64,000 nt of DNA from Nannobrachium achirus. Taxonomy: Eukaryota; Chordata; Actinopteri; Myctophiformes; Myctophidae. The stretch covers positions 31,764,555-31,828,554 of the forward strand of contig OY997649.1 of assembly GCA_963921795.1 (NCBI GenBank), written 5' to 3'. Of the stretch, positions 32,242 to 45,416 are shown piece after piece (positions within the stretch are counted from its first letter, which is position 1; the number at the start of each line of letters is the position of its first letter). Under the pieces are notes generated by a model. The model was not told the DNA's origin, made no database searches, and worked only from the letters and a program-made list of their open reading frames with translations. The position numbers were made by a program, and so were the translations under genes.

Positions 32242-32375
32242 TTTTGCACAAAAAACATTCCTTGGGCAAAAAATAGCCCCCACAGTGGCCCACACTACTG
32301 TGAAAAGTGATGACTCATCACTAAACCATAGTTTCGTGGGGCCAAGGAAGCCCAAGGAATGTTTTTTGTGCAAAA
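32242..32375. mobile_element. Fold-back element near the centre (right)
   Basis: Mirror of 31492-31625; arms and middle appear unchanged. Confidence 0.8.
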
Positions 32376-32376
32376 A

Positions 32377-33992
32377 AAAAGCTTGCATTGGATTCAGGAT
32401 CATGAAAAACCCCTAGTTTGACCCCTCACATGCTACTTAAAACAGATTATTTCTTTTGTATTATTTTACTGTATAGAAAGTCAATGGGACCCCAACCCTT
32501 TTTTAAATAAATTGAGTGGCTAACGTGCTTTTTGGGACAAGTAGGTCCAGAGGGAACTCTGGACCTGCAAAATTTGGTGCTTGTATCACAAACTGAACGA
32601 TTGTTGTACTAATTTCCCGGGCTATCTAAGGCCATCCAACCACAAACCTTTCCTTAGATTGACAGCCGAAGCCAACCAATCACAAACATCCCCTTGCAGA
32701 GGCAGGAAACCTAACATGCTTGCTACACAGCGCACCGCGCGCAGTGAGGACTGACTTCAACACGGGAACACACTGACTGATCTCACAGCACGGAGAAATG
32801 AGAAGAAGCATACTGAGAGGTGGAAGTCAACGCCTGTGCATAATAATCAGCTGTTTCTTCAGATTTGGTGTTGAAAAATAAGTCAACCTTGATTGTGTGG
32901 ATATATTTCGAGTTTAGAATGGAGGAGTTAAAAACATAGCTGCGTATGTCGCGCCGTCCTCCGCATTGTCACGAGGAAATAAGGAAACACATGCAAGCAA
33001 GGCAACTCCAAGATTGTAGCCTACAGTTCAATGAGTAGTCATTTACCCATCACAATAAATAAACTCCTCAAGCTTACAATAGGCCTACAATGAACGAGTC
33101 GCCGCTATCCACGAGACTGCGACGCCTTGTGAGCTTGTAGATTGGCTGTTTTCAGTGTGCAACACTGCACCGCTAAGAGTTTAGAACCAGCTTATTTAGA
33201 GAGAGAGAGATGAAGCAGGGACCCCTTAGCTGAGAGACAGATTAAGCAGGGAGTAGGGACCCCTTTTAGCTGTGAGAGAAATGAAGCAGGGACCCCTTTT
33301 AGCTGTGACAGAGATGAAGCAGGGACCCCTTATAGCTGAGAGAGAGATGAAGCAGGTACCCCTTTTTAGAAGGTAAATAATAAAAGTCTGTTGCATAATG
33401 TGCTGATGAGTCAAATATTATAACCATTATTAATATTATAGCTGAGAGAGATGAAGCCTTATAAAAGTCTGATGAGTCAAATATTAATATTATTAATTTA
33501 CACATTTGACAGCACTTTTCCACGTTTTGTAACTACAGTTACAAAATCAAATAAGTCGTATCGTATTATTATTAAATGTTAATTGGAATGCGTATAATTA
33601 ATATAAATGCCTCCTGGTTGGGGTTGGGATTAGGGTAGGTGTAGCATTTCTGGGATAGGGTACGTGTAGCAGTTTAACATCAGTTATTGGTGGTACTTGG
33701 AGAGCCAAATATTTTCTGAGGTGGTACTTGGTGCAAAAAGTTTGAGAACCACTGCCTTAAGCCTAACACAAATCTTCTCTTCTGGAAGTTCCGTCCACAA
33801 AACATTTTCAGATGGGGGTCCGGTGTTGGGCCAAATATATATCATTTTGAGAACCACTGCAGTCGACCTATCTCACATTATGATTTTATCATTGCGTTCA
33901 GATGTGCAGTGGCTGCAGCATGAACATTTTAAATGATCCCCTTGCCATTCATTGATTACTTGATCTCTTTCGATTCGGCATGGTTCTTTCAG
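32377..33992. other. Region between centre and first sirt2 exon (right)
   Basis: CCAATCA motif near 32677, a CpG-richer patch at 32725-32975, tandem AGCTAAAAGGGGTCCCTGCT-type units at 33202-33367, and two hAT-like ends near 33735 and 33850 (TTTGAGAACCACTGC). I searched for an acidic SIRT2 N-terminal exon and did not find one. Confidence 0.45.
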
Positions 33993-35304
33993 TGGAGTTC
34001 CTGCGCAACCTGTTCTCCAGAACCCTGGGTACGGGCTCACCAGAGAAGGTTCTGGATGAGCTCACTCTGGAAGGGGTCGCTCGGCACATACAGAGTGGCA
34101 AATGTGAGTCTCTCCATGTCTCCAACCTCAATGTACAACCCACTCAACCTTCCCCTTTAAAAAAACACCATTCTTTCATGCGATTCATGTTATTGTATTA
34201 TTATTATTATTTTGCCCCATTTAGGTAAAAACATCATCTGCATGGTCGGAGCAGGAATATCTACATGTGAGTAGTTCTACATTGGCATTAGCTATAAATG
34301 TAAAAAGTAATCATTGAATGGGCTGTATTTCCATATTATATTTAAAACTAGGGCTGAAACTATCGATCATCTTCTTAGCATAGATCCTATTCGGTCGATT
34401 ATTATACATTTTTTTTAATTGTTTGATTCACTGTTGCTATCCTGGTAAAAAAATATTGTTGTTGTTTTTTTAAGTCATTTTGACCTGTGTCACGTTAGAT
34501 TTTAACCACTTTAACCATTATGTTATATTTTGGCTATTGAAAAATAGCACCTATATAAGCTCATAGCGTGGCATATTAGCTTGTAGATCTGTCATTTTTT
34601 TTTAAATCTTGAAAATGTGTGCAAATCAAATTGAATATGTATTCTTTTACTTTTTTTTAAACTCATATCTTTGCTTCTGGGGTCCCTGGAACAACATACT
34701 TTAGGGGTTCCTTGACATGAAAATGTTTGAGCACCACAGATATAGAAACTATATGCCTTATTTCCATATATATTGTTTAAACTGTTTCCCCCCATCACCA
34801 CCTCCTCAGCGGCTGGGATGCCAGATTTCCGCTCGCCAAAAACTGGTCTCTATGCCAATCTGCAGAAATACAACCTACCCTACCCAAAAGCCATCTTCAA
34901 CATAAGCTACTTCAAGGTGTGTTGAACACATACTGAGTTGCAGCAATAGTTATGTGAAAAGCATTGCTCTTCATTGTACTGCTTTTCACTGTTGTCGCAT
35001 AAACACACATGCGTATTGTTTCTTCCCCCTCCTTGTGTCATTCAGGAACACCCTGAGCAATTCTTCGACCTGGCCAAGGTCATGTACACAGGACAGTTTA
35101 AGGTACAACACAGTTACCATCGTCTATTAGGCCACTTATTCCTACTAGCAGATAGTCACTATAAACATGAAAGAATTACCCAACAGTGTCTGGCTGTTAG
35201 TAAACACCTGTTTCCTTTAGCCGACAGTGTGTCATTATTTCATGAAGCTGTTGAAGGACAAGGGGCTCCTGAGACGTTGTTACTCCCAGGTGAGACTAAC
35301 AACC

Positions 35305-35378
<74 letters not shown>

Positions 35379-37351
35379 TATGCATTGTTTAAAAAATGCA
35401 TAAACTTTTCAGAATGTTGACACTCTTGAGCGTGTGGCTGGGCTGGAGGAGGGAGAGGACCTGATTGAGGCCCATGGCACGTTCTTAACCTCCCACTGTG
35501 TCGGCGTCTCTTGCCGCAAGGAGTACAACCTGGACTGGATGAAAGGTTTGTGGGTATGCGTGTGTTGGGGGGTGGTGGTGGTTTCTGGGTTTCCTCTGAC
35601 ACTCGGGTACACAGGTTGATGGTTCAAGAAGGTTTATTTTGGAGAGTGGCAAGATGGTACAAGCCAGAGCGGATGTAGATGACAGAGGCTCTCCCTTTGG
35701 GGATAACCAATTTATCCTGTGTGCATCGATTAACTTGGTGCACAGCTGAGGTGTAGTGACAATCAGCTCAGTCAAATTAGTTTGGATTTAGGCTGTGAAT
35801 GCTTCATTTAAGTGTGCATAATGTTAACGTTCACGATTCACCTGTATTTTACCCTTCTATGCTGACCTCCCATTCATATATATTCCTTCGGGAATAGGCC
35901 ATTGCGTTTATTGAAAATTAGATAGACTTTAGTGTCAGACGGGAAATTTGTCTTGTGTCCAAAACAATACAATAACATATACATACAGTACATACAAACA
36001 ACATGTAGTCAACAGACATACAGTTGAAAAAAAAAAAGCTTATTTTATCAATTGTATTTTATAAACAGTTAAATCAATTGGTTTTGTACTGTTGCACCCA
36101 TTATGTGGATAAGCTACGAGGTATTTTTCTGTACATTGCTTGTTGTATGAGTCAGAGTGTGATTGTGATTGAGCTTTGATCAGTCAGTCGAGTGTGTTTT
36201 GGTGTCAACGCTCTTCCTCTGTCCTGCAGAGAAGATCTTCGCTGGTGACATCCCCAGATGTGACAAGTGTAACAGTCTGGTCAGGCCAGGTTAGTTTCAG
36301 GCAATTCTTGTCTAATTTGCTTCATTTTACTTCTGTGAAATTTTAAAGGAGCACTTTGCCAATTTTAACTATATACCTGTATATTCATGTAATTGGTCCT
36401 CACTAGTGGTCATTACAAGATGCCACAATTTCTGTCTACTCGCTCAGATTCTCAGGGCTGTGGACAGACACCTTCCACTCTGAAATGGAAGCTATCGTCC
36501 TTGCATCAATAAAACTAAAGAAAAGTTTGAAATATTGTTTGAAATGACCACAGTCAGTGGAGAAAGGTTTCTGAACTGTCCACAGCCCACCTCTGAGACA
36601 GCAGCAAATAGAGAAATGGTGGCATCTTATAATGGGTACTAGAAATTACTGTTCCTAACTTAAAAGCGTGTCAAAAAAGTGTCAACATACGACGTAAAAT
36701 GGTAATAGAACTACAATGCAGACAAGCAGTGTTATTACCTGAACTGAATTGTATGGACAATGAAGTACAAATAAAATAAAAACATAATGTGGACGGGTAA
36801 ACAATATACAACACAACCATGGCATGTGGTAGGATATGCAATATAATCCATTATTGCCACACCAGCCTTGCTAATGTTTATCACTCTAAACCAGGGGTAG
36901 GCAACCTTAGGTACGGGTGCCAACATTGGCCCTCCAAGCCTGCACTGCAGCACAAGTGGTTAGGGAGTAATGGCACAAACACACCCATATAAGGCCACAG
37001 GGGCCGTCACAGGGGGGATATTGGGGATTTGAATATTGACAAGCTCACAGTCACAACGTCACATTGTAAATCAGCTTCTTACAATTGGTGTACCTAACAT
37101 TAGGCTTCTTGAAAGTGAACTGATCCCAGATATGAAGGATCAGTTAACTGTTATTCACACATTTCTTTACTAATATGGTTGGCTACCAGATGAATATGCA
37201 ATTCCACAGTGTTTCTCTTCTGTGCCATCCAGATTTTGTCTTCTTTGGAGAAGAAGTGCTAGAGCCGTTCTACTCATCAAGGGAGATGGTGAGAAATTGG
37301 TGTTTGTGATCTCATATCAATTTCATTCATTATCAGGATCAGTGACCTTAA

Positions 37352-37393
<42 letters not shown>

Positions 37394-40046
37394 GACTTTC
37401 CTTGTTGTTGTGACCTTCTTATCGTCATGGGCACGTCCCTGACGTTGAGACCATTTGCCGGTCTTGTTGGCAGGTACCTCCCATTAGATTTCACTCATGT
37501 CGTCTCCCTCAACCCTCTTATTAGTCCGTCCTTGAAATGTTGAAACACTCTCTCTTTTTTGCCCTTTCCCCTTCTAAAACTATCTCCATGTCTCTTGTTC
37601 CGTCACTCTCTCTTTCCCTGCCCTCTCTTCTCTTTTGTGTCTCTTTCTCACGTCAGAGTTTCTAAGAACTGTCCCAGGCTGCTCATTAACAATGAGAAGG
37701 TGAGTTTACCCTTCTTACTTTGTCTTGATGTTCTCTGCTTTCCTCCATGGCAGGGGTCTTCAACGTTTTTCAGGCCAAGGACCCCTTAGCTGAGAGGGAG
37801 ATAAAGCAGGGACCCCCACTACATATTGTAGAAAATTGTGTTACAGATTTTTATTTACTTGTTTGACAGCACTGTCAAATTCATGTTCATGTGGGTTTTT
37901 TTCCCCAGATATTTAACCACTTAAATCGTTTACTTCTACACCAAACCTACTCCGATCTACAAGCTCTCAACGCCGTTGAAAAAGGGATGCGAGAGTCAGA
38001 ATAGGGATGCGAGAGTTCAAGTTGTTCATTTAAAATAATTATCCTATCACACAAAGATTTGGCGGCCCCCCTGTAGTAACTCTGAGGACCCCCTAGGGGT
38101 CCCGGACCCCCTGTTGAAGACCCCTGCTCCATGGTTCCTCTGTTCCTCCTGTCTCAGATGTAACTTCCTGCATTGTTTGTCTGTGTTTCCTGTTCAGGTC
38201 GACGGAGGAGAGATGGACTTTGACTCAGACAAGGCTTACAGGTGAAATAATAATATACACAAGCTGGTCTGTCTAAATAGCAGTGGTTTTAGAACAAGGC
38301 ACACCTGTAGTCATAGAGCACTTGTAATAGAGGCTACTTGCCACGAATATTGCATTGTGCCCACTGTGAGCTTGCAGATCTGCTATTTTTGCCTTTTTGT
38401 GTGTGTTTGTAAAATAGTATGGATGCCAGGTGGTTAAAATATATTTAGTATTTGCCTGTGTTTTGGGTCATGATTGCGTACAAAGTACTGATATGATAAA
38501 TGAAAAGAAAATTCTTTCATAGTTGTATATTTTTGTGTGGTTGTCACAAAATCCCAAGGCACATCTGGACTTGTCTCGTGGCACACTGTTTGAGAACCAC
38601 TGCTTTAGAGCAGTTCAAAGATTTGTGGTGATGAAGAGATGTATGATGACGAGGATGGATGAGTGATATCTCTGTCTGTGTTTTTATTCTCTGCAGAGAC
38701 GTAGCCCACATCAGTACATGTGATGATGGCTGTTTGGCTCTGGCTGACCTGCTGGGATGGAAGGTAACATAAACTATGCTGAGACAATAGCCCAGAATAC
38801 CGTCCAATCATTTTCAGTTAAATACAAAATAAAAAAATGAACAATTCAATTTGCAAGGAAGGTATAGAGACACAGGAGGGATGGTGTAGTAGAGACACAA
38901 GAGATGGTGTACAGGCCTACAGGGGCAGACAGGAACTTTGTTGTAGAGAGGTTGATATGTACAGTAGTACAGTACTGTATATTGAGTCTTGTTGGCTGAC
39001 AGTTTTCGAATGCACTGAAAAGATGCAGAAAATAAAGCGTGCCCCACCCCTCCCTCCACTTCCGTTTAGCCTTTGCAGTCATGTAAATAAGTAATACTAT
39101 ATATAAAATCTATCAGAGTACAACAATATCTAGCTTGTTCCTTTGCAGAAATGCAGAAAAGAATTGTTCCTTTTTTTTGCCTTTGTGTGTTGAATTTCTT
39201 TATTGAGAACCCCTTGAGATGAACCATCTAGTTTTCAAGGGGGTCCACAGATTAAAGAATATATGATACATACATTTATACAATAAAACATCATCAACCA
39301 AGGGAGGAAAACAAAACAACAGCAACAATACACAGAGCGTCATAGATCTCATCTGTTATAATGATAATTAGTCAAAACATGAACAGGTAATCTCAAGGTG
39401 AAAGCAGGTTTAAACAATTGGAGGAGCTTTGAACCTAAAGTATTTTTTGGCAACTGATTTAAATAATTAGTCTGAGTTGATGTTTAGAAGTGAAAGGAAC
39501 CATATACTGTTTGAGATACTGTGGATAATTCAAATGAATACATAAAAATGTAACCAGTGCTGCTGTCGTCTTCCTGTGGGAGTTGGTAAGTTAAGATTTG
39601 TATACATGGTGCAATTTTGAGTCATATTATGGACAGCAATTATTATATGGATAACCTTGATAGTACACAGTGCAGAGAGACAGGAAACAGGTAGAGAGTC
39701 GGGGAGTGACACACAGCAAGAGTCGCAGAGTCTGTTTGGCTTGGGAATCGAACCCGGGTCTTGCTGTCATCATCAGAGCCTATGTGGTAGCTATCGGCAC
39801 CCCTGGAAATGGAAATTCTAAAACAGATCACAGCTTCCTGTGCAGTATTGTTATGAGGCCGAATTACAGATTATAGAATTTGACTAGTTATACAACATGG
39901 CACTTGAGCAGGAATATTAACGCTCCCTTTCTCCTGTCATATTCTCCTCCCTTCTTGTTCCCAATCCCTTCTCCCTCTCTTGTCCCCAGGCGGAGCTAGA
40001 AGAGCTGGTGAAGAAGGAACATGCCAGAATTGAGTCATCCCTTTAA
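33993..40046 (+). CDS. sirt2: NAD-dependent deacetylase SIRT2-like, right copy, 5' end not found
   Basis: Thirteen phase-compatible exons: 33993-34103, 34225-34266, 34810-34916, 35046-35102, 35221-35289, 35413-35545, 36230-36289, 37233-37288, 37394-37473, 37657-37699, 38198-38241, 38697-38763, 39990-40046. They encode about 308 residues from [15 protein letters not shown] to [11 protein letters not shown] and TAA. Sirtuin landmarks in order: [46 protein letters not shown] with catalytic His, zinc cysteines (HCVGVSC and CDKC), [26 protein letters not shown]. The SIRT2-specific EFLRNLF start and LLGWKAELEELV end separate it from SIRT3. The linker after RLLINNEK is about 13 residues shorter than in human SIRT2. 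The first exon starts inside a codon, so at least one upstream exon is missing or unrecognised. Confidence 0.92.
35309..35377 (+). repeat. (AC)n microsatellite in sirt2 intron (right)
   Basis: Same length as the left tract 28490-28558. Confidence 0.95.
36395..36650. mobile_element. Fold-back element in sirt2 intron (right)
   Basis: Mirror of 27225-27480, with GGGCTGTGGACAG and CTGTCCACAGCCC marking the inner ends of the halves. Confidence 0.7.
37353..37391 (+). repeat. (CT)n tract serving as pyrimidine tract of a sirt2 exon
   Basis: About 19 CT units directly before CAG|GAC of exon 37394-37473. The left arm has four fewer units, which causes the 8-base shift in arm pairing. Confidence 0.93.
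37751..38126 (-). mobile_element. hAT-like element in sirt2 intron (right)
   Basis: Mirror of 25749-26124, with the target duplication CTCCATGG on both sides. Confidence 0.9.
38281..38602 (-). mobile_element. hAT-like element in sirt2 intron (right)
   Basis: Mirror of 25273-25594, ending GTTTGAGAACCACTG. Confidence 0.75.
39185..39315 (-). mobile_element. L2-like LINE 3' end (right)
   Basis: Mirror of 24560-24690. Confidence 0.55.
39625..39800 (-). mobile_element. tRNA-derived SINE in sirt2 intron (right)
   Basis: Mirror of 24075-24250, with B-box GGGTTCGATTCCC on the minus strand. Confidence 0.75.
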
Positions 40047-43000
40047 GTCTTGTGACAATTGCACGGGACACTCTCCATATTAGTATTTGTTCCCAATATT
40101 CTTTGCACTTTGTTTATCTGATATGTTGGCAGTTGTCTAAAGTTTCATTATAATGATTGAATGGTTTGCAGTCAGTAAAGATAGGAGAGGCCTGTGTTCA
40201 CTAGGCCTGTCGAAGTGCTTATCTTAAATTACAAATTACATCCTCTTTCCCAATGTGAAGCTGATACTTTTCACAAGGCAAAAGTGGCCCAAGGCCAACA
40301 CTCTTCTGCAAAGAGTTGTAAAGAGCCTGTGTCCACAGAGCTATACTTCCTGTATACCTGGGGAAGCGTCTTAACATGACTGTGATGTCAGGAAACCATT
40401 TCAACAGCAGGCATAACGCAAACTTCAGTAAAACTGAATTACCTAGAACGTAGTTGTCAGAGACGTTGTTGACCAATCGGTGCCACTTCCAGTTCTGGTT
40501 CCTGCTGCGAAAGTCTTTTGTGTTGGACAAATGTCATGCACTTGCATGCATTAAAAATATACTCAAAGACATCTGACATTTTGTGTCTTGCCTTTTAATA
40601 CACCATTTTGTGTTTTATATGATACTTTGGACTCTGTTATGATATGATACTTTGGACTCTGGGTTGATGTTTCTCATCTGGGCCTGCTTCTAATTTCTCA
40701 TTTTGAGGTATGTAGTTTGACTACATGTTTCTTTTGCACCTGCAAGATAACATTTGAGACCTTAAACCAACACATACTGCCTTTTAACATTTTCAACACG
40801 TTTTCTCAAATCCAAGATCTGTACATATTTGTGTGGAGACGGTGTCTGTTGAAAGACGTGAGTTCAGACTCTGAGATAACTAAAGCTTCTGTCACTGTGT
40901 GCTTCACTTCAGTGAGGAGGCTCAGTTTGGTTAACCACATGTGAGGGGGAGGGGGTAAAAATGTTTCATGTCTCAAGTGTCATGAAGAAAATAAATTGTC
41001 AAAAGAAAGTAAACTTCGAATGACAGCATGCACACAACAGCCTGCACAGAAGTGCAAATCAAGCTGCTCTGATAGACGTTACATGGTTGTTGTTACCTTC
41101 CAACATAATCAGATACGCTTCTGAGCTGTTAAGTAACGTGGCAGAGACGATGGGTTTTCTGAATGATTGCACCATGTGGAACAGAATAGACTAGGAAAGG
41201 GCGAGACTTGTTTGAACAACTTCAGTCGCAGATAGCTCACCACATGTAAGTATTTCATCATTATAGCAACATGTTTTATTAGAGTTTGTTGAGTTTTTGT
41301 TGTTGTTTTTTTTTTTTGTTTGAATGTTGAACATGAAATCTAGCATGCTGATAATAATTGAGCACACTTTAGATATTGTCATTATTGTGGGCTCGCCTAT
41401 AAGGCGAGCACACTTTAGATATTGTCATTATTTATGACTGTCAGCGTCAAGTGTTTTGGCGGGAGGAGTAGTACGAAGTCTCTCCATCCTCCCGATGGGG
41501 GCTCCTTGCTCCATTGCTTTTACTTACATAGGTCTTTGCACTATACTCTAGTTTTCTTCATTTGTTTTTATTGTATTTGTTTGTATATACTTTTATACAT
41601 TTTTATTTCCCGATGCTACTTGTTTTCTTTTGCATTCTTTTTCTCCCATGCTTTATTTTATTTGCTGTTATTTTTTATTATAACCTACTCTGTTGAAGCA
41701 CATTGAACTGCACTTGATGTATGGAATATGCTACGGGGACTGCCCATAAGTCCGAAAGTTTTACTGAGGTTAGGGTTATGTTTAGGTTTAGGCATAGCAT
41801 TTTTTCACCAGGTTAACATAACCAGATATGCTTCAGTGCATATAAAGTAACATTGATTTGCTTGAACAGCAGTTACAACACACAAAAGTGTGTTGTATAA
41901 ATTAAACACAGAATCAATTTGCATGAAAATAGCTGATCTACAAGCTTACAGTCTCCCCTGAATAACATACCACGAATAGATGGTATACAGCATTTTACAT
42001 CCCCCCTCTGTCTAATTATTGGAAAGCATTAAACACTTGATATTCGTTGTGTTTTCATCTTTAAGTCCCTAGATGATAACCTAAAAAGCACTAGTGTGGA
42101 GCAGTAGTTGCTTGCTTCAGGAGCAGTAGACCTGGTGCAAATTTAGCAGGAGGCAGAAAAGAGCTAGAATGCTGCTGATGCAAATTTAGCAGGAGCAGTA
42201 GCTGCAGCAGACTGAGGCAAATATATTTTCTTTTGCCCAAAATAGCAGACCTTCAAGCTCACAACGCAATTTGTTGTGAGCTTGTAGATCTGCTGTTTTA
42301 TCTGAATGTTTTCCCCCCAGAATAGACTGTGTTTGCTGGATTCCATGTATAGATTGTTCCATGTGGTTAAATGTTGCTTCTCTCCTCAGTCAACCCCTCC
42401 TACCACTAGGTGGTGGTAATGGACACATTTTTGTCAAACTTCTAATCAAGCATTAAGCAAAATCAAAGAGTTTGTCTGATTCGACTGACAACAAAAAAAA
42501 TGCCATACATTTGATCATGCATTAATACTCAACCATTACCATGGCCTTTGTTTTGAGTGAGAGAATTCAAACCTTAGAATAAAGTATTCTCAGACTAGCT
42601 CAGGACAAGGTGTGTGTAAAAGCTGCCTGCTTGTCATCTTAAATAATAATAATTAACCATCATATTCTTTCAAGATTTTCCAATGTGCAAATATAGCGCT
42701 TTAGGTATAGTCCTGAGCTTTTCATTTGTCTGAGGATCTTGCTCTGAGTATATTTATTTCGACTTTAATATCCTTCCCCAAGGTAATTTAGAATGTTTCA
42801 AATAATAGAATAAAATCATCATCATCGTCTTTCTTTGCCTTAGTACCCTTTCTTACTTTTATTCAAAAACTGCAATCAATTCTGTATCCTATTTAGGATA
42901 CAAAAGATTGCATGAGCAGTGTGTGGACTTAAAGTTCAACTGATATGAACTTAGTTGATCATTATTCTATGACAATTATTAAATGTAACAGAAACACCAA

Positions 43001-43340
43001 GAAAGTATTGTCCAAAAGTGTTCACTTGGCCAGCAACACATACAGTAATTGTTTTACAGGTCTGAGAAGAATTGTGAATTTCTGATGGAAAAGAAAGACT
43101 GCCTTTGTGTTATCATTAAACGAATAAATAGCACTGTTGTTGTCCAGAAACGACAGCATTCACCTGACTACCCAGATCATTTAGTATAAAATTGGATTAA
43201 TGACAACTGAAGAAAATCCATTTTTATTGGTTGAGTGACTCTGCAACAATATTATTTCAAAAGAGCATCTGGCTCAGTTCTGCACAGCTTCTGTCCGTCG
43301 ACCTTTCTCCACATTTGTGGTGTTCAGGGGAAGTGAATGA
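40047..43340. other. Intergenic region between sirt2 and Reeler exon (right)
   Basis: Mirror of 20557-23828. sirt2 3' UTR sequence probably occupies the first part. Hairpin core at about 42239-42300. No exon seen. Confidence 0.5.
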
Positions 43341-43545
43341 ATGGGATCCAACCTGATGGAGGTGTTCTTGTCTGCTGTCTTTATGCTTCATGTGCTCTCG
43401 TTGGGAGGTGGATATCCAACCGGTGCACCCACTTCTGCCTGCGTGGATATGGTACCTCGCCATGGGGTGCAGCCACAGCCCTTACCTTCACCCTATGCTC
43501 TCCTTACCAACGCCAAGACATTTCAGCCGGGTGAGCCCATCACAG
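43341..43545 (+). CDS. Reeler-domain protein, first exon (right)
   Basis: Same 68-codon exon as 20352-20556: signal peptide, YPTGAPTSACVDMVPRHG, FQPGEPIT, then a GT donor. I saw no difference in protein between the copies. The remaining Reeler exons are not recognised up to 46 kb, so this copy too is an orphan first exon within the window. It is read in the same direction as the right sirt2, 3.3 kb downstream of it. Confidence 0.75.
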
Positions 43546-43655
43546 GTAAGAGGACTGACTGGTACCCAATCCTCTTAATTTGTCAAGTGCAACTGTTTAT
43601 CAAGCAAGGCTGTGTGTTGAATGATGGCTTCATCTGCACTACTCATCTCTTACAG

Positions 43656-44017
43656 CAGTGGTTCTCAACCTTTTCAGGCCGTGACCGCCAAAATGATATA
43701 CATTTTAACTGGGGACCCTCCAACCTGACGAGCACTATAAGAGTTTAGGCATTACATTTCGTTACAAGGTTCTATTGTGAAAATAGCAGATCTACCATAC
43801 ATGCTCACACCGCCTCGCAAGCAAGTACATTTTCACAATTTCTACCTCTAATATTTGACAATTTGGCCAATGTTTAATTTGTGTTTAATTTGTCATTTTG
43901 AAATTGACACTTTAGAAATGTGCAGGTACCCTGTTTACACTTAAACTTTATGTTGGTTTGTTTACTTCTGAGTGAGAAAACAATGTTGCACAATAAGTTA
44001 ATCATCTGGGGCCACAC
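43656..44017 (+). mobile_element. hAT-like element, partial (right)
   Basis: Mirror of 19880-20241, starting CAGTGGTTCTCAACC. Confidence 0.65.
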
Positions 44018-44995
44018 GAAGCTGGACATTTCGGACGTGAAGCTGGATATTTTTTAAACCGGATAAGTGAAGTGATTCACTGGATCCGTGTAAACACAGT
44101 ACCCGGATATCTCTTAAGACTTTACTGTGTGTGTGCTTGTCCCCCAGTGGAGGTCTGGGGACTCAGATTATTTTAGACCTAGATATCTTTCTCGTGTGGA
44201 CCTAGATATTTTTCTATGTGGATATCTGAAAAACCGGGATATATGAAATATCCAGCTCTGTGTAGCCTTTCCACCTTATCTCACACCCTATTCTGGACCA
44301 TTTGAATTTGAGCCCCATATACCTGCCAGACACACCATCATAAGGAGCTGACATGCACACAAATGGTGACCATTAGCTACTGCTAGTGCTAGTGTACACA
44401 CAGGTATAAAAAGGAATGACACATCTGAATAGTTAAACCACACACCAATACTATAACTTGTTTTACTTGTATCTTCAACCCTTCCACTGATCCACAATTG
44501 TGTAGTTTGCACAATGCATGTTAAGTTATATCATTTACATTCACCTGGGAGCTGCCCAGTATAATTCAAGTCTTCAGTTCAGTACTTCACTGGAGCAGCA
44601 AGGGATTATGCAAAAGCAGCACCACACTCTAAGGCATCTTGAAGACAGCTGGGGGAAGGTACATTATTATCCAATGCCCTGTTCATGTTTCTTCTTGCAA
44701 GCTAAAGATTCAAATAAGTGTCCTTGGTTTGGTCATGGTCCACTAGCTGGTACTGTATGCATACATGCACACAATAGTTCCAACCAACACGTTCCATTTT
44801 TCTTCTCTATAATGTTCTTGTCTACTCTCTGTGAATGATATATTGTCTCCCTTTATCTATCTATTTATTTGCCCAAATTCTCATCAGTGATGCCCCATGT
44901 AGTACTGTACAGTAGGCCTACATTAACCCATGCTGGAGCAGGTAACCAGTTGGCCATAGTTACAACCTGTCCCCATTTCAGTCACTGAGTCCATT

Positions 44996-45295
44996 TCAGC
45001 TGTGCAGGGATGTCCACAGATAAGGGTCATCAGCATACATTGACCCCAGCAGGTCAAAGCACACGCCTCTGTGGTCCAGCAGAAAGTCCATCTGACCCAG
45101 CAGGTCAAGACACATCAGCTCTACAAGGTGTAACCAAACGTGCCAGTCCTCAGTGGTCTCAGAACCACCCAGCACCTCCAGCCACACCGACCCAAAAATG
45201 TCCAGAGATTCTGGCCAGTCCTCTAGAAGATCGTCCATTTGCTCCATTTGGCTCATTGTGTAGACACTCCGGTACAATGAAGACAAGCATTCCAT
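44996..45295 (-). CDS. Unknown acidic 99-residue reading frame (right)
   Basis: Mirror of 18602-18901, with the same 99 residues. The upstream extension differs by one residue (Thr to Pro) and by one extra Tyr codon in the repeat. Coding status uncertain. Confidence 0.35.
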   Translation of the reverse strand: MECLSSLYRSVYTMSQMEQMDDLLEDWPESLDIFGSVWLEVLGGSETTEDWHVWLHLVELMCLDLLGQMDFLLDHRGVCFDLLGSMYADDPYLWTSLHS

Positions 45296-45384
45296 TTTTC
45301 GTCCCTTTGTCACGTTCTCTGGCTGTGTCTGCTTTATTTCGACCTCTCTAAACAGCCTACTATCATTCTGAACAGCAGTAGTAC

Positions 45385-45416
<32 letters not shown>

